Notes: generated by a model from the sequence alone, not told the origin. A stretch of 64,000 bases of DNA from Pholis gunnellus (GCA_910591455.2 OU342804.1:8426633-8490632), one strand, 5' to 3'. Shown: positions 50,523-61,510, numbered from the stretch's first letter. Numbers and translations: made by a program.

Positions 50523-50860
50523 GCTATAACTATTCTTATAGGAACCGGTGATGTGTCTGTGCTCACTAACAGTGAGATTCGGTGATTTTATATGATATAA
50601 TTCTCATTTTTCAAGCTTCTGGTGGCAACGTAATGTTCCTATGGGGGCTTGCAGTGTGTTTCCAGTCATAATTAGTGAAAGTAAAATGACTTAATTGTAT
50701 ATAATAGTTGTTTTACATCTAATGGAATCGCTATCATATTCCTATGGGATTTGGCAGTGTGTGTATGTCATAGTGAATAATGACTTTACAGTGACTTTTT
50801 GGTCTAAACTGCATGTATAAACTTCTGGTATAACTATATAACTCCTGTTGGAGCATCTTG
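50523..50860 (+). repeat. Ancient tandem repeat, 103-bp period, three to four units
   Basis: TTCTTATAGG (50533), TTCCTATGGG (50636), TTCCTATGGG (50739) and CTCCTGTTGG (50842) are spaced exactly 103 bases apart. Each of the first three is followed within about 15 bases by a TGATGTGT/CAGTGTGT word. GCTTCTGGTG at 50615 and ACTTCTGGTA at 50821 are 206 bases apart, twice the period. Units are strongly diverged, so the array is old. Confidence 0.7.
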
Positions 50861-51529
50861 TAATCCTTGGGTAAAAAAAACCATGCGTCCACAGAAACCT
50901 TTTTGGACTTAATTACATTTTAATATAAACCATAATACCCCCTCCAGCAACTTTTTGTAAATCTGTGGTACTGAATAATGGCTCTGTAATGACCTCATCT
51001 CATGGCCATTACACCCCACTGTAAAAACCACTGCTCTGTCATTTGCCTCCATTGACCAAAGTGACAACAGAGAAGTTTCCCCCCCTCCTCTTCTTCTTCT
51101 TCTTTAACCCACATTGTGTAAGAAAGAAAAGCAGAATGAGAGGGGGAAAATACATTTTTCCTCGCTGTGGGGAGAAGCACAAACAATTTACTCATGCCTC
51201 CACATGCTGTCTGGATGTATCCTTTGATTTGCTGACCACCAGCCTCTTTTAACATTGTAATTCAAGAAATGACACAACGAGAGCAGAGATTTTGGACGAG
51301 CCAATTTCTTGCTGAATGGGGGAGTACGGAGAGGAATGAGGATAAAATACAACATCAAACAACAACAAATTGGGGAGATATAATGTTGTATTTGTATTTT
51401 ACAACAGCTAACGTCAAACTATGTGTCATTGTTGCTAATTTACGCTCAAGTTAGTTTACATATACCGCGGTAAACACAGTTAGCTCCCCCTCATCTTGCG
51501 TTTGGTACGGCCCACAGCTCCTTTTGGTA
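50861..51529. other. Upstream flank of the promoter
   Basis: No coding signal. A CT-rich run with TTCTTCTTCTTC lies at about 51086-51102. The last 200 bases approach the CpG-rich block and may hold proximal regulatory sites; none is recognisable. Confidence 0.35.
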
Positions 51530-51557
51530 GCTACATCGTCAGGAACTGGAGCACAAC

Positions 51558-51599
51558 ATGTTGGAGACCGTCGCCGGGCTGTTCCTCTCACAGAGTTAA
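51558..51599 (+). other. Possible upstream ORF, 13 codons
   Basis: An ATG at 51558 opens a 13-codon frame (MLETVAGLFLSQS) that stops at TAA 51597-51599, about 245 bases before the main start. If transcription begins upstream of it, it could lower initiation at the main ATG. Whether it lies in the mRNA is unknown. Confidence 0.3.
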
Positions 51600-51631
51600 C
51601 TTTTTAATCCCGGTTCTGTCGCGCTATCGCA

Positions 51632-51840
51632 CACAAGAGGAGGAGGCGGAGGAGGTCGGGGAGAGAAAAGGGGCTGAGAAGTCAGTCATGGTATGAGGTT
51701 CGCGTTAAAAGCCGGAGCGTCTACTTGCAGCAGAAAGCCCGTTGATTTTTAACTGCGAGGAGAAGAAGAAGAAGAACCACAAGAAGAACGAGAGGAAGAG
51801 GGGAAAGGGAAGCCCGGGGAAGCGAGAGAAAAGCGGGGTG
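51632..51840 (+). other. Purine-rich 5' leader with GAG/GAA runs
   Basis: This part of the leader is dominated by purines on the + strand, with GGAGGAGGCGGAGG-like repeats near 51632-51658 and a run of AAG/AGA triplets at about 51761-51778. It continues almost to the start codon. Such tracts are common in 5' UTRs of CpG-island genes and carry exonic-splicing-enhancer-like words. No protein is encoded; the frame of the main ATG is closed by TGA at 51743. Confidence 0.5.
51688..51696 (+). other. Minimal upstream ORF (ATG GTA TGA)
   Basis: A two-codon ORF with G at +4 lies 157 bases before the main ATG. Such minimal uORFs can make ribosomes reinitiate. It matters only if this stretch is part of the 5' UTR, which the purine-rich leader makes plausible. 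Confidence 0.3.
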
Positions 51841-51844
51841 CAAG

Positions 51845-51905
51845 ATGCAGCTGGCCGCGGTGCTGTGGGGCTCCCTGATAACTTTGCTGCTCAGCCAGAG
51901 TCCAG
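51845..51905 (+). CDS. First coding exon (partial gene), signal-peptide start of an unrecognised secreted or membrane protein
   Basis: The exon reads MQLAAVLWGSLITLLLSQSP and then one base of the next codon, so intron 1 is phase 1. The hydrophobic core (residues 3-16) followed by a polar SQSP stretch fits a cleavable signal peptide, although there is no basic residue near the N terminus. The start is chosen because an in-frame TGA lies at 51743-51745, no other ATG intervenes, and A at -3 gives a good translation context. The exon ends in CCAG followed by GTAAGA, a near-perfect vertebrate donor. It lies in a CpG-rich block with a purine-rich leader, as expected for a promoter-proximal exon. 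No exon 2 could be identified downstream, so the mature protein is unseen and I do not name the gene. Receptor, adhesion molecule or secreted ligand are all possible. The exon-intron call is inference from sequence signals only. Confidence 0.7.
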
Positions 51906-52422
51906 GTAAGAACATGTCCGTTTAAAAACGCTGCAAAGTGGAGTTGAAAGCGCACGTGAGCGTGTTTTGGAAGAGGTGAACGGAGGTATATTTGTACCGC
52001 CTGTGTTTGTCAATAGTATTTTTTTTGTTTTGTTTTTATTCCGTCCGTATCAGCTCTGTGAACTGTTTTGACTCGCGCATTCAGACGTAGAAACCATCAG
52101 CAGCCAAGTTTCCCCCTTTATTAGAGAGCACAGCGTACGGTGAGAATAGAAGCTGTCGTGGAAAATGTGTCTGAGCGTTCGTCCGTTATTTAAACCGTGT
52201 TTGACAACATGCTTGTTGAAGCGATGGCGCGAGCTCTCCCTCACATCTAAAGCATTTCGTCGTTTAAAAATAAATAAATAGATTTAACATAAGAAAATGT
52301 TGCTTTACATTTGTGTAATTCCACTTTTGATACTTTGTTGCTTTGTAGTCTTGAAGCTTCTTTTTTTGCACTTGTGTGCGTGCTGTTGGAAGTCTGGGTA
52401 TTATATTTAGTAACGAGTTAAA

Positions 52423-52424
<2 letters not shown>

Positions 52425-52456
<32 letters not shown>
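52425..52456 (+). repeat. (TA)n microsatellite
   Basis: Pure TA run of 32 bases in intron 1. Confidence 0.9.
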
Positions 52457-52462
<6 letters not shown>

Positions 52463-53082
52463 TTTTTGTTTTTTTTTGCTGTTACATGTAGGGTAGGTTG
52501 TATATACTACAATATGTTGGGAGTATGCATACACATGGTGTCCTATCTCTCAACCATCAGACAGGTTGCCCTCAGCTCTGGCTGATGGCATGCAATGTGG
52601 GAAAGGCGACGTGTGATGGATTATGTGCCCTTACATGGCTTATAAGCGGTTAGAAAGTTTGGTGCAGTTACTTGAAAATGCACTTTTCACTTCTCTCTGT
52701 TGTGCAAATTACCCATTAGCTCAACACTAATGGGTAATTTTGTGTGTCGGTGGATGCACCCTTAATTTCTCTATTCGGTTTAAAGAAGAAGAAATCCAAG
52801 CGCATTGCTGTGATTGCAGGTGAACTGGGCTGTTTATCTGTGATAACCTGCATCCTGTCCCACCCGCCCCCGGCAGCACTTATAATAGGTCTGAGTGATT
52901 TCCCCCCCCCCCCCTATGTTTTCTCTAACACCTTGTATTTACAACATGTTAGAACAGCCGCTGGAATGCATAGACCCTACGTAAGCTATTTCTAAACACA
53001 CACAGCAGGCTGAGCACACACACACACACACAGTCGCACACACACGGGTGCCGTGCCCTCTTGACACGACACAAAAAAGATT

Positions 53083-53234
53083 TACACGACAGGATAGCAG
53101 AAATTACATCTGTAATTGGCTGGTTGGACCTCAAAAAGGAGGTTGCTGTAATTGTGACGACTCCTAAATGTCACCGGGAGACAGTCTCCAAAATGTCAGC
53201 CAGATAAGATTCAATATCCAATCGGAAACAAAAG
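53083..53234. promoter_or_regulatory. Candidate intronic regulatory element
   Basis: Complex sequence with two TGTAATTG words (TCTGTAATTGGC at about 53110-53121 and GCTGTAATTGTG at about 53145-53156) and a GATAAG. It is followed immediately by a C run (53235-53253). Repeated TAATTG cores suggest homeodomain binding; conservation is not tested. Confidence 0.28.
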
Positions 53235-53459
53235 CCCCCCCCCCCCCCCCCCCGAATGATCCACATCCTCCCCTCTTTATCTGGGGGAGGGGGCTCGTTT
53301 GATAATGGACTTGTTCTGTCACAAAGCAATTAAGTCTGCCGGGCCTGCGTCTTAAACACATCGCCGTCTGTTGTGCAATGAGAGTGAGCTGCCGCTGTTG
53401 GCATTCACCATTGAGGCACACGACGTATAGCTCCACTGATAACTGGTTTTGTAAGGCCA

Positions 53460-53730
53460 GTGCCCGATGAATGGTGTTCAATTCCAATTATCAATTCAAG
53501 ATCTGGAAACGTGACCATTACCATGCTAGTAATTCCAAATATAACTTCTTCCCCCTCAGAGTTTCATAATTGTCTGGGTGGAAAATCCACTGAAATAGCA
53601 TTTAAACCCTCATGTGACGGTGACAGCCAGACTCGCACTAATGACATTATTTTAGGGCTAGTGGCTCTTAGAGACGGGATCTCATGCCACAGCTATCCAG
53701 TGGTTGGGAAACTCCAGGATGCATGACATC
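53460..53730. promoter_or_regulatory. Candidate intronic enhancer rich in TAAT cores
   Basis: In 270 non-repetitive bases there are CCAATTATCAATTC (about 53483-53496), TAGTAATTCC, TCATAATTGTC, and CTAATGACATTA. The density of ATTA/TAAT cores, with no coding content, resembles homeodomain-bound enhancers in introns of developmental genes. A short frame of 88 codons crosses it but has no domain. Confidence 0.32.
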
Positions 53731-54889
53731 CCAACATGGATACAATCAATCGACTAAATCAAATGTTCAAAGCAAAAATTCCAGTGGGTCAAGATTTAAA
53801 AAGTTTCGTCACATCGGCCACAAATGTTAGCAAAGTGATATACCGCTCTAACCCTGACATGTCAGCTGTTCATTTTCTTGACTCTCGTATTGTATGATAT
53901 TTATTATGGGGTTCCTGGAAAGATGATTTAGGTTGTAAAGGCTATCATTTTCTAAGCTGTGTACTGTGAATGGCATTATAAATACCAGCCCCCGGGCCCA
54001 GCTGACAGTAGATAACCCAGGGCTACGATTTATCACTCTGCGTGTGCGTGTGTGTGTGTGTGAGCATCTCCAACGTGTGTGTGTGTGTGTGTGTGAGAGG
54101 TCAAGATGCCTTCTCAGCTAAGTCTAGTGGCCTTGCAGTAATAGGCCGAGTTGGTTTAATGGCATGTTGGGGAGTGTGTTCTACGGTTTAATGAAGTCGT
54201 CTGGGACGGGACGACGCCTCACCCACTCCTGCTATCCCCACTGGACGCTCCTCATTCACTGATCAGCTGTTGATCGGACGCACACATTGAGTCTGAACCT
54301 CTGGTGTTGTTCCACTGATGGCATCACTGCACATTAGATCACATTTTTACTTCCTGTGGAGTCCTTCAATGGAGGTTAGGGTCGGTATGAACAATGATGG
54401 TCCTGAGCGGGACTGAAGTGAGACAATGCCGCTGTAAAAATGTGACAGCTGGGCAACTGCCCAAAAAACTCCTCTCTTGAGTGGGTTTGGTCATTTTCAG
54501 CTTCTGCTGAAGAAGAAAAGAAAGAGTATGACCATGGGAAAATACAAGGAAAAGAGGTGGGCTGCAATTATTTACATCATTAAAACATTCCCATTGCAGT
54601 TTCCCAGAACTGAAGGCTACATTTTCAAATAGGTTTGTTTGAAGTCCCAAAAACCCAAAGGTATTTAATTTAAAATGCTCTAAACCAAACAAAAGAAGCG
54701 CCAACTCTTCTTTGAGATGCTGAAAGTGGGGAGTGTTTGGCTTTTTTACTTGATAAAAGGCCCGAGCGAGTTTCCAGCGGCGTGGTGTTGCAGAGGCGGG
54801 TCGCCGCACCACAAATGAAGAGCGCCTTTTGCTACCGCACAATAGTTGGCACACTTGTGATTTAAAACATTAACCTTCGGGGGGGGAAG

Positions 54890-54975
54890 CAGCGCAAATG
54901 CCGCATTTTAATGAGCATGGCTGTTGTCTTGGCCGCCGCCAAGTAATAACAAAATGAATCTGAAGAGACGAGTAG
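54890..54975. promoter_or_regulatory. Candidate element with TTGGC/GCCAA palindrome
   Basis: CTTGGC-CGCC-GCCAAG at 54928-54943 is a perfect 6-base-arm palindrome resembling a nuclear factor I dimer site, but with a 4-base instead of the usual 5-base spacer. TTTTAATGAGC precedes it and AAGTAATAACAAAATG follows. Confidence 0.28.
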
Positions 54976-55275
54976 AGAATATTAAATGCAACTTCTTTGT
55001 TTTAATGAAACAAAGGATTTGGTCGGAGATGTTTGTCTAAATTTAGGTAAGGTGTGCAAAAGGTATTGCTCATGTGGCATCTGTTCCGGCACCAACACTC
55101 TGTATCCTCACACGTACATAATTAAGTACCGTAGAAATTAATGGAGATCTTTGCCTAGCCACCTCTGCAAAATCATCTGGAGATAAACTCTCTCTTGATC
55201 ATCTAATGGACCAATCATTTCAGCACTAATGGTAATTGAAAAGGGAACAGAAGCAAGACCGGTGTACAGTAGAGG

Positions 55276-56470
55276 TTGGAGGCGAGCAGAGAGTCAGTTG
55301 ATTGGAGGGAGTTTGGTTTTGTGTTCGCTCTGCTGCCCTGCTCTGCGGGGCGAGTTGCTGCCAGCCCTTGTGCCCTTCCCGGCCTCCTCTATCCCTTCAT
55401 CATATTGATTAGTCCCCTGACACCACCCCCCCTCATCCTGGACCAACACACACACACTCTCACACACTTTCACCAGTGGCCTTTTCATACAACCTGCAGG
55501 CGTTGTTTTTGCGTACCCAGCAAGCATTAGAATGTAAAAATATGACTTTGTCTTGCAAAATAGCTCCAACACCGCAGTTGATGAAGTGCCCTCAGAGTAA
55601 TTGTGTTGGTATTAATGGTGTTGCAATGTTGATATTACAGAATAACTCGGCCTACAGACAGATTTATTGCTCGCCACGGGTTGTTTTTGGTACGGATTCC
55701 ACTCTGCGGGCGACGATACTTTTCCCCCGACAGAGAGGGGTTGTTTTCGAGGATGTGGCCGTAACTCGAGGTCTGTGAAACGGGACTCCTTTGTCTGTAC
55801 TCCTGGCAGGGTTTGATTGTTTTGGCACGTACGCTCACCTTCCACTCTGGTGACGTTCTTGTCCGGGCTGAAGCTATTCGGGGGTCTTCAGGGGGGAGGA
55901 CGAGGGTGAGAGTTTCATTAATGGATGTGAGAGCGGAGCCGCTGCGTTGGGTGAGCGTATGGGGATTTGTGTGTCCTGTGTGTGCCCTCCTCTGGTCTGG
56001 CTGGATCGGTTGGTGTCAGCCAGGCCTCTGCTTTCACCAGACCGGGCCACCTGATACCCCCACTGTGCTTTGTGTGTCTCTGCTGAGGGGATGGAATTGC
56101 ACCTCCAAGGTAGCCGTGGCGGTAACCTATTATTACTTGATTTGAAGCCCCCCCCCAACCCCTCTCCAACATTCCCATGTGGGTAAATGTCAGGCCCCCC
56201 CCCCCCCCCCCACGCACACACACACACACTCCGCTCCTCATGTTCTTCCACCTTCTTATAAATCACCTGGTCCCCCCCCCCCCCTCTGCGTGAGACCCCC
56301 GGGCGGGCTCTCGTCTTCGGGGTCGTTTCTGATTTCAGAACATGACGCCACGGCCCCGGGGCCCATTTCAATTATGTTCGCAGCGCTAATATATGTCGCA
56401 GATGTCCTCTTCAAGAGCGCACGGGCAAGCAAGCAAACAAACAAACAAACAAACTCGACCACTGACAGCC
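55276..56470. other. Intronic stretch with C-rich and CA tracts
   Basis: C runs at 56195-56211 and 56273-56284 and CA words make up much of the low complexity. The long frames here (minus strand 55874-56371, 165 codons) are glycine-rich products of the C runs and are not genes. Short AAAC tandem at 56430-56452. Confidence 0.45.
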
Positions 56471-56820
56471 CTCAACGGGTGGCGGTGTGAAAACAGAAAT
56501 GATCCACAGGGGGTAAATCATGTGTCGAGGTTTTAATACTGCTTTTGCAGCCACTTCCACACTCTGCAAGGATGATGAGAGATTGCCACCCATGTGGGTT
56601 TGTTTAATTTTTAAGTGACCTGATGTTTGAGGGAACTTTTGAGTGCAGTTTAATTCCTTGGTCTTTGACCAAAAGAAAGCCGAAAGAACTAAGATCCGTT
56701 TTAACATCTGGCACAGGGACAACAGAGGAAAATGAGCCTTCCAAACTAACCCATTCACAGTTTTTTCTGATGATCACTTGCATGAGGTCTGCCAGCAGCT
56801 GTGGGTCACAATTAATCATC

Positions 56821-56980
56821 GGCTTGGTGGTCTGATCCCCACCTCCTCCTGGACACATGGTAAAGTGACCTTGAGCAAGACACTAAACCCCCAAATTGCT
56901 CCCAATGGCGGAGCAATTGGCCATCGGTGTGTGAGTGTGAACGGGTGAAGGAGAGACAGTGTGCTACATAAATTCAGTCC
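56821..56980 (+). repeat. tRNA-derived SINE, 5'-truncated copy
   Basis: 'TTGAGCAAGACACTAAACCC' and 'AAATTGCTCCCAATGGCGGA' then 'CATCGGTGTGTGAGTGTGAA' and 'CTACATAAATTCAGTCC' match the body and tail of the SINE family at 30498. Only a remnant of the B box (GGTCTGATCCCC) remains of the tRNA head. Confidence 0.75.
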
Positions 56981-57654
56981 ATTATGGTTCGGAGCTGGTC
57001 ACAACAGCCACACCGATTTTGTTGAAAACTCCCAAAGACGCTTTCTTTCTGAAGCCTCCGGTAACACAAGCAAAATGCCCCCGGGGTACACTTTTGTACA
57101 AGTGTTCTGTGATGCTGTTACCGTCTAAAAACGTTGTCACATGAAATTCAGGCCGCGTCAACGCAGAGGTTCACTACCAAAAGGGACGTTCTTTGCTTTT
57201 TAGGCCATGTAGTACGCATGTGAGTTCCTCGGGGGTTGCAGATTATTGGAGAGACTGTAATAAACTCTGGTTCTCTGTCTCAGCGGGGGTCTGCTGTGGA
57301 GGACAGAAAGATAAGCAGGGCTGGAGACTCGCTGTCTGAGCACAACCGGGGGAGGGGAGGGGGGGACACAAAGACATTTTGAAGGACACGCACTTGTACA
57401 GATCATTAGTAACTTAATTCTTCAGAGGTGTCGGTTCACGCCTCTCTCTCCCGCTGTGACGTAGGGGGGTAAAGCATCTGAGGGGAAGCTGATTAGAGCT
57501 GCACCCTGTTGGAAAAAAACTGACCTTGCAATATTTTTGTTTTGTGCTCAAGTAAACAATTTAATCATAAACACAGTGGTTGTGATGTAATGGCAAAACA
57601 AAGTCACACCCACAAAGCAAGGTTAACGAGACGGACTCCGTGTTAGGAGACGGG

Positions 57655-58030
57655 TCGGGTGGGTAATAAGCCACTTATTCTTGTGTATTGTCTCGTAACC
57701 AAGATATCATGGCATCCTCTTTGCCGACAAAAAGAAGACATTAATCTGATGCCAGTGTCTGTATGGGTTCAGTCTACTGAGGGGAGACTGGGAGTTTTGT
57801 GCGGCCATATTTTCAGCGTGTCTAATGTCTTGAACTGCACAGAGGGCCACACACAAACATATGGATTTGGGGAAGACTTTCGTCCCTGGGCGGTAGAAAC
57901 ATCGGAACAATTTTTCAGTGCAGGACAGTTGTCCCCTTGTCATGTTTTTGGGCAAGGGCTGTCCCATCGTTCTTGGTAATGAATGGCCAGCTTTATTTCT
58001 GAATAGACAGCAATTAATCATCAATATCCC
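57655..58030. promoter_or_regulatory. Candidate intronic regulatory block
   Basis: Non-repetitive, balanced sequence between microsatellite-rich stretches, with AATAAGCCACTTATT, GACATTAATCTGATG and GCAATTAATCATC words. Two opposite-strand frames of about 105 codons overlap it without domains. Regulatory role is inference. Confidence 0.25.
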
Positions 58031-58333
58031 TCTGTTGGGGGATCATTTCATAACAACTGATGGAACTCCTTTTTGTAGCGAAATTCACGGGAGCTGACAT
58101 GTTCCTTAATCACAATTAACACAGGCTCTCGGTCCCAAACACACCGTCGGCACTAAACACTCACTAGAGCACCGGGTGTATGTTCACCCGCTGCTGAAAA
58201 TAGTCCCCAGCGAGTGCTCAGTGGTGAGGATTGTTTGTGAAAAAACTACAGCACCCAGCTGCTTCTATGATTTAAATAACGACAGACAGACAGGCTTCTT
58301 TACTAACTGGACGTGGCCTCATTCATTGTGCAG

Positions 58334-58390
58334 AGGTCATGGATGTGCGTGTGCGTGTGCGTGTGCGTGCGCGCGTGCGTGCGTACGCAT
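58334..58390 (+). repeat. GTGCGT-type purine-pyrimidine alternating tract
   Basis: Alternating GTGCGT/GCGC sequence, capable in principle of Z-DNA. Imperfect. Confidence 0.7.
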
Positions 58391-58513
58391 GCTTTCCACT
58401 ACAGCTCACAAACAGCCTGCCTGCTTCGCGGTCTCATAGACGGGTTGGCGACGATACTTTGTGTTAATTAATGTCAGAGCTGTGACTCCGTCTCTGTTTC
58501 TTTGCACAATATT

Positions 58514-58588
<75 letters not shown>
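58514..58588 (+). repeat. (CA)n microsatellite, about 37 units
   Basis: Pure CA array of about 75 bases in intron 1, second longest in the window. Confidence 0.95.
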
Positions 58589-58591
<3 letters not shown>

Positions 58592-59480
58592 TTCCTTTCC
58601 ATTAGTATTTGGCTCGTCTTTCTCAATGACAATCTATGTTTTGAGTCTGAAACACTATCTGCCTGTAGACTTCAAAACATTTGCAGCGTGCTCCTTCTTT
58701 CAGCTTTAATTCATGTAATTCTTCAGTTATAATCATGGGGCATCAAACACTCGTACAAACCTGTCAGACCACTCCTGGAGCATAATGAATAACTCCATAA
58801 GTTCCAAAGAATTGTCACATCAACAGAAAATCACTCCTTTGATGGAGCTCTTGTGTTACATTTTCTGCAACATTTTTGCCATTGCTCTTTGTCACTATTG
58901 GAATCCATTGTAACCGCTTTGAGTCGAACCTTTCTGAGCCGCTTTTCCAGTTTCTGTCCTTTTTAGCAATATGTTTTTTCATGTCTTTCTTTTAAGTTGT
59001 TTTTTTCAAACACAGCTGCCTCTATTCTCACATTGTCTTCCTTATTTCCCTGATCTGATCTGTCGTGCTCCGCGCCTTAAACTCCTCCCGGGTGGCTTAC
59101 GGTCGCCATCTTTAACCGTCTGTTCACCAGTGGTGGTCCTGCAGATGGGGGGGCGGGGGCCTGCAGCTGTCTCAAAGCTCACCTCCAAAAGGTTCCTGAA
59201 TGAAGGTTCCTCACCTCTCTCAACATGCCTGTATGCACAAACAGCCTATTCAGCCATATGTCCAGGAACACACACAACCACCCACAGCCTCCAACTTCAG
59301 CTTGAGATAAGATTAGTGTGATATGATTCGACTGCGACCCCCCACAAAGACTTAACTCGGCACACTTTCTCCCCAAACTCGCACTCGTCAGTGTGAGTTT
59401 TAATCCTGTGTCCTCCAAATATATGTCAAAAATCAGTGTATTATGTTATAAATCGATACCACGCTGGCTGATCCTTCTGA

Positions 59481-59555
59481 TGTGGAGTTTGCATGTTCTC
59501 CCCGTGTCCGCGTGGGGTTTCTCCAGCTTCCTCTCACACTCCGATACTGCTAAAC
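59481..59555 (-). repeat. Fish retroposon fragment, opposite orientation
   Basis: 'GGAGTTTGCATGTTCTCCCC' followed by 'GTGTCCGCGTGGGG' and 'TTTCTCCAGCTTCCTCTC' is the reverse complement of the family at 47231 ('GGGGAGAATATGCAAATTCC'). Confidence 0.7.
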
Positions 59556-59743
59556 TCTTAAGCTAGCTCACTTTTAGCGGACCAATAAAAACCTGTAATT
59601 GTACTCCGCTCAAATATTCAGTTTCAATGTGAAATACGTCACAGTACAAACTCTAAATAAGCTATAACCTCCGTTTCACTGGGACTTTAAATCCTGTAAC
59701 ACGTCAACAAATCCTGTCAGTGCATTTACACTCTTGGTAACCC

Positions 59744-59746
<3 letters not shown>

Positions 59747-59775
<29 letters not shown>
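59747..59775 (+). repeat. (GA)n microsatellite
   Basis: Pure GA run of 29 bases. Confidence 0.9.
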
Positions 59776-59779
<4 letters not shown>

Positions 59780-60894
59780 AAGGCCCGAAATATATCTATG
59801 AAGTGTGAAAAAGTAAGTGTAGTTACTTCCTTTCTAGATTTCATGTTTAGCTGTTGTGCATGCAGCCGTGGAAAAGCAGCTGAACGGACTTTGGTGACTT
59901 TCCGATCACACTGCGTACAGTATGAGCACATGGTGTATCAGTGTGGCCTCTCCCTCCCTGAGACTCCACAAGTGCAAGGAAGCACCTGCTCGGTATCTGA
60001 TGTCCCTCTAGCTGTTGAAACCAGTAGGAGGCACGCTGCAGCACCACCTATGGAATCAAAAACACGTCCAAAGAAATCTCAGACACGCTCGTAAAAACCT
60101 TAATGTGACACCAACTTCCAGAGGCTACAGTGTCTGTCGAATATTTGGGGATTGGTTGTTTGTTTATTCTATCAAATGTTATAAAATGGCAATAGAAAAA
60201 AAGCAAATACCAGATATTTGGTATTTCTGATTTATTAACTGCTTCAAATATTCATTGATTCCACCGAGGATCTTAAAACCCAACAGAAATAAAATAAAAC
60301 TCTTCCAACAATCATCAACTCTGGTTTGTGCTAAATAAACCTTTAATTCACAATTACATGTGAAAGTATGCTGGCACTGTTTTTCTCATTCTTCATAAGC
60401 AGACCATTAAATTAGCAAAAAAAAAAAGAAAAGCATTGCTCCAAAATTGGCCCCGAAAACCCCCCCAACTGGCTTTGTACTCAGCCAATATATTTGTCCA
60501 ATCGCCCAACCCTTGACTGAGGTATTCCATCACCCTACTTTCACTCTCTCTGTAATTATCTCCCAGTGAAGCTCATGTACACACAGAGGAAGACTTCCTC
60601 GGGGCTCGTATGATCTCAGAGTGCCTTTGACATCTCTCACCCCCCCCCCCCCCCTTCCGATACTGACGAACTGGGATGTCACCTGAAAGTGTGAGAGCTG
60701 AAACCTGACTCTCAACACAAACGCACAATGCTCGTCCAGAGAGAGTAGCCGCTGATGCAGGTGAAGCACTGTACCTGTTCCTACTTCATGGAGGGGAAAA
60801 TGTTTGTCCCACATCTGCTCCTTCTCCGCCACACGTCTTCATGCTTCTGCTTCGTCTCTACATTCTTCCCTCGCGCTCTTTCTTCTTCGCCATT

Positions 60895-61510
60895 TTCTTT
60901 CAATGCGCCCATACCCGACAGGCCTTAACTCAGCCAGGCCTGTGATGAAGGCGATGGAGGTGGTAGTTGTGAAGGTGGTGAGGGTCTTTATTATACAAAC
61001 AGTGAAGGGCTTCGGAGGCCCCCTTTTGAGGCCTGGAGCCCGGAATGGGGACGCGACTCAAAGCGCTGCACTCCCTAATGAACTCGAGTGGCCCATAGAA
61101 GCGGGGCCCTTTCACAGAAGCCAAGGAGGACAAAGTGTCAAAACAAGCCCAGCCCCTCTTCGTTCACAGGGGCTAAACGCCGCCTTTTGACTCTGTGGAG
61201 TGTGGGCATCTGAAGGGGAGGGCATGAGGAGAAAGGAGGGGGAGGCAGAATGTACTTGTTAAAACAATGGCCTCTTAAATCAAGCACCCCTCCTTGCCTC
61301 TCTTCTTCTCCTTAGCTCCCCTGCTCCCCTGCTCCCGCCTCCCTAACCCCCTCCTTGTATCGCCTCGACTTCCAATTAGACCTACTCTTGCACAAGCAGT
61401 TGAAAGCCCCATATATATCGCAGGGGCCTCAAAGGAGAGGCTTTGGAGTTGCGTCTCTGTAGCAGTGTTGCCTCTATGAAAGGCCCTTAGTATTCAGAGG
61501 AGAGCCCTGT
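60895..61510. promoter_or_regulatory. Candidate intronic regulatory block(s)
   Basis: Two complex parts, 60895-61190 and 61380-61510, contrast with the pyrimidine-rich stretch between them. Words include CCTAATGAACTCGAGTGG, CTTTATTATACAAAC and CATATATATCGCAGG. A 128-codon frame at 60804-61190 has no domain and no supporting splice pattern. Confidence 0.25.

Larger units (their letters stand above)
51530..52265 (+). promoter_or_regulatory. CpG-rich promoter block around exon 1
   Basis: CpG dinucleotides are clearly more frequent here than in the flanking kilobases, for example around 51565-51625, 51700-51735, 51840-51865, 51945-52010 and 52065-52230. The block spans the leader, the coding exon and the first 350 bases of the intron. 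That is the usual arrangement of a vertebrate CpG-island promoter without a fixed TATA box; no convincing TATA element is seen. The transcription start cannot be placed from sequence alone. Fish CpG islands are weaker than mammalian ones, so the edges are approximate. Confidence 0.55.

Noticed and set aside
54366..54854. 162-codon open frame on the minus strand
   Set aside because: Second longest frame, but no domain, signal peptide or splice context, and it sits inside the presumed intron; chance length is plausible.
55874..56371. 165-codon open frame on the minus strand
   Set aside because: Glycine-rich translation of C/G runs and CA tracts; low-complexity artefact.
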